A DNA stretch of 64,000 bases from Straminergon stramineum (lineage: Eukaryota > Streptophyta > Bryopsida > Hypnales > Calliergonaceae): assembly GCA_963920665.1 (NCBI GenBank), contig OY987267.1, positions 15,066,001-15,130,000 of the forward strand, given 5' to 3'. A program made the translations under genes and the position numbers. Under the pieces are notes generated by a model that searched no databases, was not told the DNA's origin, and worked only from the letters and a program-made list of their open reading frames with translations. Of the stretch, positions 10,812-22,820 are shown one piece after another. How positions within the stretch are numbered: the first letter of the stretch is position 1; each line of letters starts with the position of its first letter.

Positions 10812-13442
10812 ATGGCTTCCATTTCGCATTCTGCAAGAGTCATTTCTGTACTGCTCATTCTGACGGTGCAGCTGATCTGCTGCTCTCAACAAACGGCAGG
10901 TGTGCAGTAACTTTCATTTTCATGGACTGGTTGAATGTCTTACTTTGAATAGCTAGGGTTACATCAGTCTGCATGTTAATGCTTCCACAAACCTAAATTT
11001 TGGAGATTTGGTGTGCCAGAATGTGACTTTCAACTGAACAGAGCCATGTGATTTTTGTTGCCATCAAGTAAAACCCCAGAGCTCAAGTCGATCTACTGAT
11101 CTCGTAAAGATGTGATATTTCAGTGTCTGAAATAAACCGCTGTGCTGTTCTCAGTTCAGATTTCGTTTCCGAACGTGCCAATATAACCGCTTCGAAATGT
11201 CGGTTCATAGTACTGACTAATCATATTCCGTTTTTATGTGCAGGTGCAACTTATGGACCGCCGTCAACCTGTCCCACTGGATACAAGAACTGTGGCGACA
11301 ACCACAAGGGTCGCTGTTTGACATACATCAAGACCGATGTGAACAACTGCGGTGACTGCGGCGTCAAGTGCAGCGCACCGCCTCACTCTTCTCCCGCCTG
11401 CTCCAACTTCAAGTGCGGATTTACGTGCACCAAGGCGTACAAGAATTGCGACCTCAAGGATCAGAACGGGTGCGAGACCTGCGTTCAGGTGGACATCAAC
11501 AATTGTGGGGACTGCGGGAAGAAGTGTCCCCTGTACGCTAATACCCTCGGTCCCAAGTGCTTTAACAGCACGTGCACCGGTGTTTGCCAGACTGGGTGGA
11601 AGGATTGCAACAACAACCTCGCGTCCGATGGGTGTGAGGCGCAGCTGAAAACCGACAGTAAGAACTGTGGTGCATGCGGAGTGCGATGCGCCAAAGCGGC
11701 CAACGCGGATGGCGTGTGCTGCTACGGCAATTGCGGGATTCAGTGCTACAAAGGCTTCGCCAATTGCGACAGGAAGGAAGCAAATGGCTGCGAAGTCACG
11801 CTCGATACCGACATCTTCAACTGCGGCACTTGCGGGCATAAGTGCTTCTGCCCTCCACATGCCAATCCTACCTGCGCTGCTGGGAGATGCGGGTATACCT
11901 GCATGGACGGATACACGGATTGTAATGGCTTGGCAAAGGATGGCTGCGAAATCACTCTCGCCTCCGATGTTTTGAACTGCGGTGCTTGTGGGGCGGCGTG
12001 CAGTTTTCCTAATGCGCAACCGCTTTGTTCGAGCGGTACTTGTGGCATCAAGTGCTGCAACAAGGGATTCAACGATTGCAATGGCTTGTTGGCGGATGGC
12101 TGCGAAGTCACCGACGCGACTCTGCAAGTCGACACGTTGAACTGTGGAGCTTGTGGAAACAAGTGCCCCTGTCCTTCAAATGCCATTCCTACTTGTGCTG
12201 ACGGATTGTGCGGGTTCACCTGCAAGGCAGGATTCGAGGATTGCAATGGCGATGCTGCCGATGGCTGCGAGGTCGCTTTGGAAACAGACCCCTTGAACTG
12301 TGGCGGTTGTGAAAACAAATGCGACTGTCCTGATAACAGTGTTCCAACTTGCGCTGCTGGATCATGTGGGTACACTTGCAAGGATGGGTTCAAGGACTGC
12401 AATGGCGAGGCGGCGGACGGCTGTGAGGTCGACATCACGAAGTTCCAAACCGACGTTTTGAACTGTGGGGATTGTAACATCAAGTGCCCCTGTCCTCCGA
12501 ATGCCATTCCGTACTGCACTGGTGGAGAGTGTGGGTTTACCTGCAAGGACGGATTCAAGGATTGCAATGGCGACGCTGAAGATGGCTGCGAGGTCGCGAT
12601 TACTGACGACATTTATAATTGCGGTGCCTGTGCGAATTCGTGCGAAGATAAGGAAAACGGATTTCATGTCTGCAAAGCGGGAACTTGTTGTGCATGTGGA
12701 TCTGACCAGGACTGTGAAACTGCCAATACCCCTCAGCAGAGTTGCCTCGCGTAAGTGAACTCACTGTCTAGCAGTCTAACTTGTTTTCATGTTGAAATGC
12801 ACACGATCATGTCATCACGTATTCAGCTCGTTGTGCCTTCATTTCTCTTGTCAAGGCTGATCTAATTGGTGCTCGTATTTTTTTAAATTCCTGTGTGCTT
12901 GTGATTTTAATTCGCCAACATTTTTAGCCCTTGATCGCTTTTCTCTATCGTCGTTTTTAACATGAATCCAATTTCCTTAAATGCTCGCAGTGGATGGTGT
13001 TCTTCATCGCCCTCTCAAGGTTAGCAAGAGGAGGGAAAACGAAGATTGAATGCCAGTTGCAGCTAGTTGGTGCTGGGTCAAGCTACCGACTAGCTAGTCG
13101 ACCCCATCCCTGATTTGTGACTGATTCGATTCTAGTGCATTTTAAATAGTTGTCATTGAACATTCTTGAGAGGATTTTTCATCTGTAGACAGTCACGCAG
13201 CAGGCTAAGGTAGTGCGTGTGTCCACTAAGAATGCCCACTGAAGTATAGATAATTTATTCTTACGCTCTTTGTCTAGATGCAATCCAGCATTGGCTAGTG
13301 TGCGACATAATTTTTCATTAATTGAATCATTTTGTTTGAACATTGAATCGTCTCTTGCATTGATGTCCTGTATACTGCATTGCAAACACTTCCAAATGCC
13401 GCAGCGCCAGTTGGCTGTGAGTGCATACCAGACTTGAGTTAG
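10812..13442 (+). CDS. Secreted STIG1-like protein with nine Cys-rich repeats
   Basis: Exon 1 (10812-10899) encodes a hydrophobic signal peptide (MASISHS... to about residue 27). It splices in phase to exon 2 (11244-12750), which carries nine tandem units of ~50-60 residues. Each has the pattern C..GF.DCNG..ADGCE....TD..NCG.CG..C, resembling STIG1-type repeats; family STIG1 proteins normally have one such module. All Cys are kept, so the product is probably an extracellular disulfide-rich protein. Exon 2 could read into a stop at 12752-12754 (532 residues). A strong donor (GTAAGT at 12751) and two short in-phase exons (12991-13019, 13405-13442) would instead give a Cys-containing tail and 553 residues. 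I prefer the spliced form. Function is not known from sequence. Large ORFs on the opposite strand are shadows of the repeats. Confidence 0.8.
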
Positions 13443-13671
13443 TGCAGTGATATGTACTCCTTTTTGTTTCCCTCCTGGTCAGTTGGGATCAAGTCCACTG
13501 GAAATCACAGCATGTGCAAGTATATACCTTTCCCAGTAGCTGCAATTTTCTCCGCTCCAGACTTATGTATGCAAAAACAAAAGCTAGCTGTCCCTTCTCA
13601 AAAGGAAATAAACACGAGAGGTTTGGCACATTTCAGACAACATATTAAATCATCGTTAGTGATTCAACATT

Positions 13672-15325
13672 CTTGTTGAGGTTGATCTCAACGAGGCATT
13701 GTTATTCTTAATGAAATCCGTTAGAATCGAAATTCATAATGAATAATTTAGTGGATCCTGAAGTTGGGTTCACTTCAATTCGCAATTGCATTAATCATCT
13801 GCTCATGGCGTTCGTCCCAATATAACTTTACTCGATCACTCAATCATTGAACACGGCGGCTTTCGCGGATTGTATTGGTGGGCAAGGACATGAACACATA
13901 CACATATCACCCCCAAGGGATACCCTGACTCAATGCGACGTCAATGATAAGTACATTTTAGCATCTCCTTGGACCTGTAAATAATTCCAACTGAAAGCGT
14001 GATTTGCACAAATTCCAAGCCAACCCAGACTCTTCTCACCGATGTTTACCACTTAGAGGGGCTGAAGCCACCAGTTGCGGTCAAATTCATTCAACTGACG
14101 CAGGAAGCTTTTATATGAGGACTGGTACAGATCTATGTTTGTTTGCAGATGGTTGCTTGAAGACGACTCGATTTCGTGAATTTCGGCCAATTTCACCAAT
14201 TTGACGTTAGCTAGATTTGAGATTGCATTCGGGTGCTGGTATTAGTTATATAAGCAACAAAACGAGAGTTTTGGTTCATGCAAAGCTGGAGTTGTTACGA
14301 GGAACTCGCTCTGGCCCACCCTGGCTTACGTGAAGTGCTTATAATTCAGGAGCCAAAGATTGCTCGTGTTCTTTTTAGCTAATGTTCCTGTACCTGATGT
14401 TTCACAACCTGGCAAGCATACATTATGACTATGACTGTCCCAGATGCCGGTGCGGGAAACATTAACAAAGCCCTCGGATCATAAGATTCACGTTTTGGGA
14501 AATCAATTAATGAAGACCGTGAAATGAACTGACTGTGGGTGTGAGAATTGACTCAAGGAGTAGTAGTATGTTGTACAGAAAGCACGATTAGATGTTATCA
14601 TCCTGAACTCCGTACTCGCTCCAACTTGTGAGAGCATTTGAATTCCGCCCTGCATTCCGGGTCTGTACTGAAGACCAACAGCAACATGGAATGGATAATC
14701 ATAGCCATGTCCAGAAGCCCTTTCTCTTCCAAGCTCAAATCTAGCTAACCTCAAATTCGTCAAATTGGCAGAAATTCAAGAAATGGAGACTTCTTCAAAC
14801 GCCCGCCCGGATACTTAAATCTGTACCAGTCCTCGCATGAAAAGCTTCCTGCAATTGAATGTCACAATTTTGGCTCTCCGAATTGCGTCAATTGAATGAA
14901 TATGACCGCAGTGCCTTCAACCACTCTTAATACTAATTCACGATGAGAATCTGGGCATTGCGGGCAAGCTTGGAATTTGTGCAAATCACCCTTTCAGTTA
15001 GAATTATTTACGGGTTCAATGAGGTGCTGAAATGCACTTATCACTCACGTTGCAGTGAGTCGGAGTATTCCATGGGGGTGAATTGTGTATGTGCTCATGT
15101 CCTTGCCCACCAATACAATCCGTGACAGACGCCTTGTTCAATGACTGAGTGATCGAGTGAATTTATACTCGGACGAACGCCATGAGCAGACGATTAACGC
15201 AATTGCGAATTGAAGTGGACCCAACTTCAGGATCCACGAAATTATTAATTATGAATTTCGATTCCGGCGAATTTCATCAAGAAGAAGAATGCCGCGCTGA
15301 GATCAATCCCAACAAGAATGTTGAA
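13672..15325. repeat. 1.65-kb foldback (diverged inverted repeat) between two genes
   Basis: The arm at 13672-14245 is matched in reverse order and complement by 14735-15325. Pairs are easily seen: CCTGAAGTTGGGTTCACTTC with its inverse near 15220, the CACCAATACAATCC block near 15110, and TAGCTAGATTTGAG at 14208 with CTCAAATCTAGCTAAC at 14740. About 490 unpaired bases lie in the middle. The arms differ at many positions, so it is old. A further copy of one arm is at 4380-4710. I see no terminal motif that gives the transposon class and no gene inside. Confidence 0.7.
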
Positions 15326-15441
15326 TCACGTGAACGATGAAAGCACTATTCTAAAAGTGAAGTGGCTCGATCATCCTAAATAATGGGATACGAGCGACCG
15401 TACTGTACATGGCCACGGGTGTCCCCTCTGGATGGAATTAA

Positions 15442-16971
15442 TTACTGGGGGTCATCCCAGTGCGTGAAGTCGGGGGAGCAGTTGAGTCCGCCCTTCGGGG
15501 TGATGTGCTTGCCCAGCAGGAAAGCCGTCACTGCGGCCTTGTTGAACGTGTTGGACGTGTGGATGCCGTCCCAGCTCAGATGCGCCGCGGGATCCTTGCA
15601 GAACGACGAAGTCAAATTCACGAACTGGTGGTCCACCAGGCCTGAGTGTCCGCAAGTCACCTCCTTGTTGAAGTTGTACGCGCCGCCCGCGCCGCAGCAA
15701 GCCTTCAACGGCGCCGTCACGTTGTACTTCTTTGGCTCCTTCAGAATGTCCGTGTACACGCCGTGCGCGTCGCCGTACACCAGCTGCGCCTTCGGGTACT
15801 TGGCGCGCAGCTCCTCCATCTTCTCGCCCAGCAGCTGGTTGTGGTGGTGCGTGATTTTGTTCAGGTCACTCAGGCAGCCATGGCTGTCGTACTTGGCGTG
15901 TGGGCCGCCGTACATGGACAGCATGGCGGGCATGCAGCCCAACGGAGGAAGGTTCACCACCAAAATGGTGCGGGCCGTGGGCATCTGCAGCGTGGCCGTC
16001 GCCGGGGGCGTGTACAGCACGGGCGTGAGCAGCGCCTTGATGTGCGTTTCGATAGCTTCCACCACCTGGGGCACTATGTAGAGCGTCTGGCGTGGCGTGA
16101 GCGTCTTGTCGTACAGGCTGGAGAAGTAGTCTTGGTAGCCGGACCACACCAAGAACAGCGACTCGCTCACGGTGTCCAGCTTGGGCAGGCTCTGGTTCAG
16201 CCCGGGCGAGTGGAAGATGGGGCTCTCGTAGAACCACACACGCACTTTGTAGCGCTCGTACCACTGCTGCTGCACGTTCAGCGAGAACGGGCTGTTGAAT
16301 CCCGAGTCACTGCGCCACACCTTCACGCTCCGCGCCGGCGCGCCATACGCCGCGAAGTTGGTGCCGAAAGTGAAGTCGGCGCCCGTGCCTCGCAGCACGG
16401 GGTAGATGGGCCGCAGGCGCACTCCGAAAGCTGCCATTCAACAGAGCCAACAGCAAATCCAATCAGTCCACTGTCTTCGATCAAAAGACCTTTAATTACT
16501 CCCGGGGCAACTCAATTCTCTATGTCATCACGCACTGACGACACAGACTGTAAATCAATCCCGATATGGCAGTAACTGTGGATCTGCACATTCAGTTCTT
16601 AGTCGGTGGTGGTAGTTCTTTCTCAGCATCTATCATTAATGAATAGCTGGATTAGTTGGTCTTTGAGTGTTGCAGGATTGAAGCGCGTTCGTACCAAGGA
16701 AGTCGAGCAACAATTTGCCGTCGGTGTATCGATCCGCGGCATGGCCCGGAAACAGATTGCCATGGGGGTCGAGCTCGGCGTGGGCGAACTGGTTGGGAAA
16801 GGCCGCGATGGAGTTTCCGGTGTCGGTCAGCGAGTCCCCAAACGCATACACCGCCGGGAACTTGCACTCGGGCAAGGTCTCTTTGGCCGAAGCCAAGTGC
16901 ATCGACTGCAGGATGCAAGCAGCAACGAGGACACCCCAGCAGAGCATCCCCAGTCTCGACGTGGACGCCAT
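15442..16971 (-). CDS. GDSL esterase/lipase, secreted
   Basis: There are two exons, 16695-16971 and 15442-16430, joined across a 264-base GT-AG intron. The splice restores the family sequence DFLAFGVRLRP and gives 421 residues, a normal length for plant GDSL enzymes. Residues 1-29 form a signal peptide. Block I holds the nucleophile in FGDSLTDTG (Ser47), block II is TNFAAYGAP (Gly122), and block V DGIH gives Asp380 and His383. Block III, usually GxND, reads GYQD (Gln192 in place of Asn), so the oxyanion hole is atypical. Such SGNH hydrolases act on ester bonds in the wall or apoplast; the substrate cannot be told. The start has a signal peptide right behind it and a TATA box ~255 bases upstream. 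The second exon is notably GC-rich, which creates large shadow ORFs on the other strand. Confidence 0.92.
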
Positions 16972-17226
16972 TCTTGACGTCGTCGCCAGCCGCGAAGCTA
17001 AATTACCAATCCAGCCGCTGGCAAATCAAGTTCTCGATTCGATTCGACCAGGAAGCCAATAGCTTTCAAGTGTTGTTCAGTTGCCGAGAAGTCGTCCAGA
17101 TAGTATAGTTGTCCCCTGCCGATCGATGTAGTGTAGCCGTAGGTTGTCCGTCCGCAGTGATAGAGCTCGAGTGTTGGAGGAGTGAGTTGCGAAGTCGAAT
17201 GAGATTGAAGTGCGAGTGCTGAGCCC

Positions 17227-17233
17227 ATTTATA
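17227..17233 (-). promoter_or_regulatory. Probable TATA box of the GDSL gene
   Basis: Read on the minus strand it is TATAAAT, directly preceded by ATTGG (a CCAAT box in inverse orientation). It lies about 255 bases upstream of the start codon, predicting a leader of roughly 225 bases. This is motif evidence only. Confidence 0.45.
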
Positions 17234-17774
17234 CCAATCGAAGCAAGCACAAGATTTGAGACCGGGTGCGAACACGGTAACTTCAAGCTGATCTTAGTCC
17301 AAGCCTCCGAGTTGACATACGAAGTACTGTACTGTCGCTTTATTGAATTATAAAATAGTGTGATGAATGTCAATTCAACGATATTGAGGGAGGAGAACGT
17401 GTGAGAAAAGTAGTTTTTGTTTTGACTGTTCACACATTGAACTTTCATTTTAGCGGTGAATAAAAAATATCGACAGCACCACTTGGAGGAAGACCGAAGA
17501 GTAGGTTACTTTGCTTCTTTTCTGTGGGTCCGCTTCGCTGGAGTCTGCGACTTTGCTGTCGGGCCAGAAGGTTGTGTGACGATTGGATGTGTGACTTTAG
17601 ACTAGACACTGACTACTTTTATCCTGCTTCGGTAATATCACACGATTTCCTGGAACGGCTGTATTTAGCTTTCGTTTCCTACAACACATATGACTAAGAC
17701 ACAAACTCCATCTCATTATTGTGGAACCACCCAAATTCGACCTCTTAAGGAATTCTGTACATTTCTGGAGCAGT

Positions 17775-18085
17775 ATAAGGTAGTCTGCTCTTAAAGCGAC
17801 CATTTAAGAGCTGATTCACCTGATTGCCTTTTGGGTGAAGCAAAATTCCTTGTAACAATTTTCAGTCAATTTTAGTAGGAAGAAAAATGGAATTGGCCTC
17901 TAACCCAAGTTGTTTCATATTTTTTGGACCTTTGTGGAATTAGTTACGAATTTTAGAAGTCGAAATGCAGCTATCATTGAAAGCAACCACCTCTTGAAAT
18001 GTGCACTTCTGTTACATTGAAGAAAGCAAAATGTACCTTTGTATCATGATTGCTTTTAGAACATGGTTGCTTTAAGAGCATACTA
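17775..18085 (-). repeat. Dispersed repeat, inverse copy of the 39-kb tandem repeat
   Basis: Read on the minus strand it contains AAAGGTACATTTTGCTTTC, AGAGGTGGTTGCTTTCAATG, TCCACAAAGGTCCAAAAAAT and CCAATTCCATTTTTCTTCC in the same order as at 39000-39200 and 39340-39540. It is one of three copies of an unnamed dispersed repeat. Confidence 0.65.
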
Positions 18086-19439
18086 CCTTAAGGTAATGTA
18101 AATTTTCTACTATGTAGGAAGATAGAAATCACTCAAGGGTTGCAACTTTTTTGGTAATTTTATGCCTTGAATTGAAATTACTATAAGTTTTGGAAAGCAA
18201 AACTTGATATGGACCCATACCCAATACAGAGAGTCTTCCATAACTACTCATTAAAAGACCACTTTGGCTCTCTAAACCAAAAACATGTATCATGACAACA
18301 GTGGTTAGAAGATGGTTGGAAACCAAGAACCAATGGTTAAAAATTAGTCATATTCTCTATAGAATTTCCCAATACCTATAGATTGCCTATGGGGTCTTGG
18401 TCGAGAATGGATGGTTCTACTATAATAGTCAAAGGGATTGATGCCCTCCTTGCCCCTCTTTGTAGATGAATGGGGCACTAGCGTTTGTCTTCACATAAAT
18501 GAGAAGTTTATAAAAAAAACGGATCACAATAAATGCTATTTTAGTGTATTTTGGGAAGTTGTCGCTCCTTGCTCTACATCTGAAATTTCTCCACAAAACA
18601 AGGTTTCTTCAGTTTGAGCCCAACCAACAAAATGAAGGTCATCTACTCTAGTTTCTACCCTAATTTGAATTTTGAAAAAATTTCTAGTATTGAATATTTG
18701 ATTGCAATTTGAATTTTGGATGTATTTTCAATTCTATTGAATTCTAATTATAGAATGATATAAAAATTGAGTTTATATTGTGATATTTTTCATCAAAATG
18801 TACACAGATGGTGAAATTTTCAAATTTTTTGAAATAATTTTCTATTTGATGTGAATTTTCTTCACTCTATCTTCAAAAATTCTCAAAAAAATCAATTTTC
18901 CACAAAAAAAAATCTAATTTTTTTTTGTAAAGTAATGAAGATATTTAATTTCATCTTTGAAAAATAAATATAAAAATTTCCATACATATCTAATTGCAAA
19001 ATAACAATAAACTAAGTGACAAGCAATGAGGCTTGAAATTAATGGTGATGGATTTGTCATTTCGGGGTTTAATTATAAGAATGAACATTCATTGAATCAT
19101 TGAGGTAGGAAGCAACATTTTGGGGGAGGCAATCTATGGCAAAAAATCAACTTGACTCAGGTCTTTGTGACAAGAGTGTAGGATTTATGATTATTTTTAA
19201 TGCATTTTGCCAAATTCATCAAGCAAGGGTTGGAGATTTGCCAAGTTTTTTGTTAAAGTAATTTATGAAATTAGGATCATGAGAGCAACTCTTTGGAGAA
19301 TTTTGTAGTTTTTGTGAATTTTTAAATTTAACACTTCAATAAACTTTAAAGTATACTATTTGGTGTGAGTATGAACCACCTTCTAGAGAAAATAAAAAGA
19401 GATTTACTTAAGGCTATATTTTTAACCCTAAAAGAGTAA

Positions 19440-19760
19440 GGAGTTGACTTTGGGAGGTTTGAAAACTTGGTTAAACTTTGCTAACTTCATAACTTGAAAT
19501 TTTTCCATGAAATTCAGGATAAATGCTAATCATCCTAATCTATGTGTAAAGCTTTGTTTCATATCATTCTAATAAATATTGTAAGAGTTTTTTAAAAATT
19601 ATTTGAATGTCAATCCAAGTAGCTAAAAATTTATGCTAAAAATAAATTCACCAATATTATTGGATAGTATAGATTAAACCATTCAATTCCAAATAATGAT
19701 GTGGAAATCATAAAGAATTTCTTTTGCAAGCAACAAAGGTAGAAAAAAGATATAAAGTCA
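19440..19760 (+). repeat. Dispersed repeat, copy 1 (partner at 22490-22820)
   Basis: The order of blocks AACTT(C/G)ATAACTT, TAATCTATG, AAGCTTTGTTTCAT, AAATATTG and GCAA..AA.GTAGAAAAAA is shared, in the same orientation, with 22490-22820. The two copies are strongly diverged and AT-rich. No coding potential is seen. Confidence 0.5.
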
Positions 19761-20247
19761 TTTTTTAACTTAATTTTGAAAATTTGAAAATTAAAACAAA
19801 AACAAAAGAGACTAGTTGCTATTTGAATATTATTCAAAATTTGGAATTCTTAATTCTCAATTTCTTGTAAATTATTTTAGCAGTTTAGCTCTTTCTTTCA
19901 TTTAGTACCACACTACCACCTCCCATTGTATAATTTTTAAAGATGAAATATGAAAAAAAATTGTTAAAATTTTTTATATATGTTCTCAATCCATTTTCTA
20001 ACATATTGACTAAATTGTACAAGTTATGGGACATACATGTTTTTTTTCTAAAAAAAGTGAAAGGCCATAACTTCATGTTTGGGTAAAAGGTAGACTAAAC
20101 TACTTGTTGAATTTTAGGTACATTGAACTTGCAATTGGTGGTGGATATTCACTCTAAAATTTTAGAAGGATATATTTGATCAAATGAACGAAAAGGCCAT
20201 ATAATTTCATTCATTAAAAAATAAAATAATATAGATGACAATTTAAG

Positions 20248-21563
20248 TGTCGCAGCTCTAGTAACACCTTACAGCTCCAAACAGACTTCAAGAGCCCTTC
20301 ACAGCTTTCAAGGCTCACCACACTCCAAATCCAGTATCACTTAGGCCCGAACTAACTAACACTGCACATGCCACGCATTCACAGCATTAGTTCCCATTTC
20401 CAACTCACATTGTTAAGTCCTAGTGTCCGGGACTACTAGCACGCACTGCACTCGTGGCACTTGGCATATCACTTGGTGACATGGGGCGGAACTTCCATCT
20501 TACTGTGCTAGGACTCATGGTAGCACTACTTACCACGGTCCTAACTGCCCTTGGTTGTCACCCTACTTCATACTACGCTCGTTGTGTACTTGTTACTCTC
20601 ACACCAACACTAATTGAGACTCACAACTCGGGATACATTGTCAAAGGCCTAGCAAGGAGTGGGACTTCAACCAACCGGTGCCATGGAACACATACACAAG
20701 TGTCCCGAGGAGCCTTGAAGCCAATGGTGAAGTTACATCACCACCCATGAGTCACCGGGACTCACCAAGGCTCTAAGAGGGAGTAAGAAGGGAGACCAAC
20801 CCCTCCTATAGTATTTTCTGTAGTCTTTAGTAGCCCCCCCCCCTTGTGGGTCAAAGGGACTTCTCAAACCCCCTTGGGTTTTGGAAGATCACCCGTTTCC
20901 AATCGAAATCCCCAAGTTCCACTCCATTTGGACTCCCGAACTTCCAAACGGTATAACTTTATTGTTAGGGCTTCAAATCACACATGCAAGACCATTTTGG
21001 ATATCTACGCGACGAGTAGATGTCGATGGATTGCTCACTTGTCCCATTTGGACAAGTTCTCACAAAGTTATGTCCCTCCAAAGATTCGGATCCACTAAGA
21101 GTGGCGTCACGCCTTCACCACGGCCCTTCTCTTGGCCATAACTTTTGGCTGATGGCTTAGAACCTCGTAATACTTGTCATTCTAGGTTCCTTGTCTTTGT
21201 AGCTTTTCAATGATATGCTACATGCCATGCTTTGTTGAGTGATTTGTTAGGAACCGTTCACACCTAGCCTTTGAGTGTCCCAGCGCCACCAAGACACCCC
21301 CCAACTTTGAACGGCCATAACTTCTAGCCTACTAGTCCAAATCACGCATTCTTTGGACGGTTAGAAGCATCTTCTCAAGATATTTCCAAGAATGTATGAC
21401 ATGTAACTATGCCCTACATAACCAAGGTGCTATTGCGCCCTGTTTGCTCGGGAGTCTTTCATTTCTCCCTTCTTAGCCTATTGCAAGGCTTGGGAAGTCA
21501 CCCCCAAGGTCCCCCTTGCTCACTAAGGCACTTCGGGCACCCCAAGGAGATAGGGGTGTGACA
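20248..21563 (-). mobile_element. Solo LTR of the same family, with TTAAG target duplication
   Basis: This is the reverse complement of the LTR at 2471-3784 over its whole length. Read on the minus strand it starts TGTCACACCCC and ends GCTGCGACA. On both sides lies the same 5-base sequence TTAAG (20243-20247 and 21564-21568), the size expected for LTR retrotransposon integration. No internal region is attached on either side, so it is a solo LTR left by recombination between two LTRs. It includes a run of nine C near 20834. Confidence 0.88.
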
Positions 21564-22175
21564 TTAAGCCTAGCTATGAGGATGAGTATTTTGAAGTAGT
21601 TTTAGACCTCTAAACATCTAAAAACTTCAAGGGCTAATTTACAACCATGAAACATCATATGAAAAATTGGAGACATTCCACATAGACAATTTAAAGCTAT
21701 TTTGATAAAACAGAAACAAACATTTAGTTATCAAAATTAGAGGTAGAAGGAATCATGCACTTCTTTCTTAACCTTGAAAAGACTAGCTCATGACCACAGA
21801 TTTAGGCTCCATAGTCTTTCACTCTATTTGCTATCATTTTATATTTATAAATTATATTTATAATATTTATTTTTTAGGGATAAATTCACATGTCTTCTAT
21901 GAGTGTATGAATCATAAGATTTCATTTTCATGGACTGAAATCCAAAAAATATCATTTTTATGGATAAAAATCAAATTAAGAGTGTAAATCAAGATGTGGC
22001 CAAAATACACTACAAGGGTGATATATGAATTGAGAGTCTTCTTCTTTTCAATAATAAATAATAAAATAGTAAGAGAGTCAATACAATTCACTTTAAATGC
22101 ACTCAAACAACTCCTAAGAAAAATTTAGATGGAAAAAAAAATTCCATCCTACAAACCCTCTTGAAACCTTCCAAA

Positions 22176-22397
22176 CACTACAAGAGAAAGGGGTATTTTA
22201 AGTCACTTTTAAAATATAGTCCTACACAAAAGATTATAAGTAATGACCTTTAAAGAGATTTTTAGTAAATTTTTACTAAAAACACATGTATTTCTAATAA
22301 AGTTTTCCTGAAAATCTCCTTACAAGTCATTACTTATAATCTTATGTCTAGGACTATATTTAAAAGCTCAATTAAAATGCCCTTATCTCTTATAGTG
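22176..22397. mobile_element. 222-bp MITE with CACTA ends and AAA target duplication
   Basis: It begins CACTACAAGAGAAAGGGGTA and ends CCTTATCTCTTATAGTG. The subterminal parts pair further (ATAGTCCTA...AGATTATAAGTAATGA with the inverse near 22330), so it can fold along most of its length. AAA flanks both sides (22173-22175 and 22398-22400), the 3-bp duplication typical of CACTA elements, although in AT-rich DNA this is weak by itself. Confidence 0.7.
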
Positions 22398-22489
22398 AAA
22401 GGACAAAAAACATCCTCAACATTATTTCAAGATTAATTCCCCCAAAGACCATGGAGCCCACATTGGACTTTTTGAGAATTTAGGTAGGC

Positions 22490-22820
22490 TCTCTTGACCT
22501 CATAATTTTTAATTTTTGCATGAATTTTTCAAAATGGGTACTACTCATCATAATCTATGCATGAAGCTTTGTTTCATGTCATTTTGATAAATATTGCAAA
22601 ATTTAGAAGGATTTTTTCAATTTCAATGTCAAAGCGGCCAACAAAAAATATAATCTAAAAAAATCTATATATTTTTTTGATTGTACAGATTGATACCTAC
22701 TCAAAAGCATTTGAACTATTCAATTATGAATAATGGGGTAAAAGTTATGAGGAGTTTTATTTTGTAGGCAATGAAGGTAGAAAAAACATATGAAGTTGTC
22801 TTTATCAATAATTTTGAAGC
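22490..22820 (+). repeat. Dispersed repeat, copy 2 (partner at 19440-19760)
   Basis: The same blocks occur in the same order as in copy 1, including CATAATCTATGCATGAAGCT and GCAATGAAGGTAGAAAAAAC. The copies are direct, about 3 kb apart, on either side of the solo LTR. Confidence 0.5.

Larger units (their letters stand above)
17234..20247. other. Intergenic DNA, increasingly AT-rich, with dispersed repeats
   Basis: No gene is seen. The first ~400 bases are of mixed composition, as expected upstream of the GDSL gene. The rest is AT-rich and contains copies of repeat families described separately (17775-18085 and about 19440-19760). Confidence 0.6.

Noticed and set aside
11264..12612. Two long ORFs (287 and 288 codons) on the minus strand within the STIG1-like gene
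   Set aside because: They arise because the sense strand is a tandem repeat with strongly biased codons; their products are repetitive and lack a family, while the sense frame has a signal peptide and conserved Cys.
15646..16575. 309-codon + strand ORF opposite the GDSL gene
   Set aside because: It is antisense to a GC-rich exon with clear GDSL blocks; the product is His/Arg/Val-rich without domain features.
19421..19440. TTAACCCTAAAAGAG as an end of a TTAA element
   Set aside because: No inverted partner was found downstream within 2 kb.
2471..21563. One retrotransposon bounded by the two LTR copies
   Set aside because: The copies are in opposite orientation, the right one has its own TTAAG duplication, and host genes lie between them.
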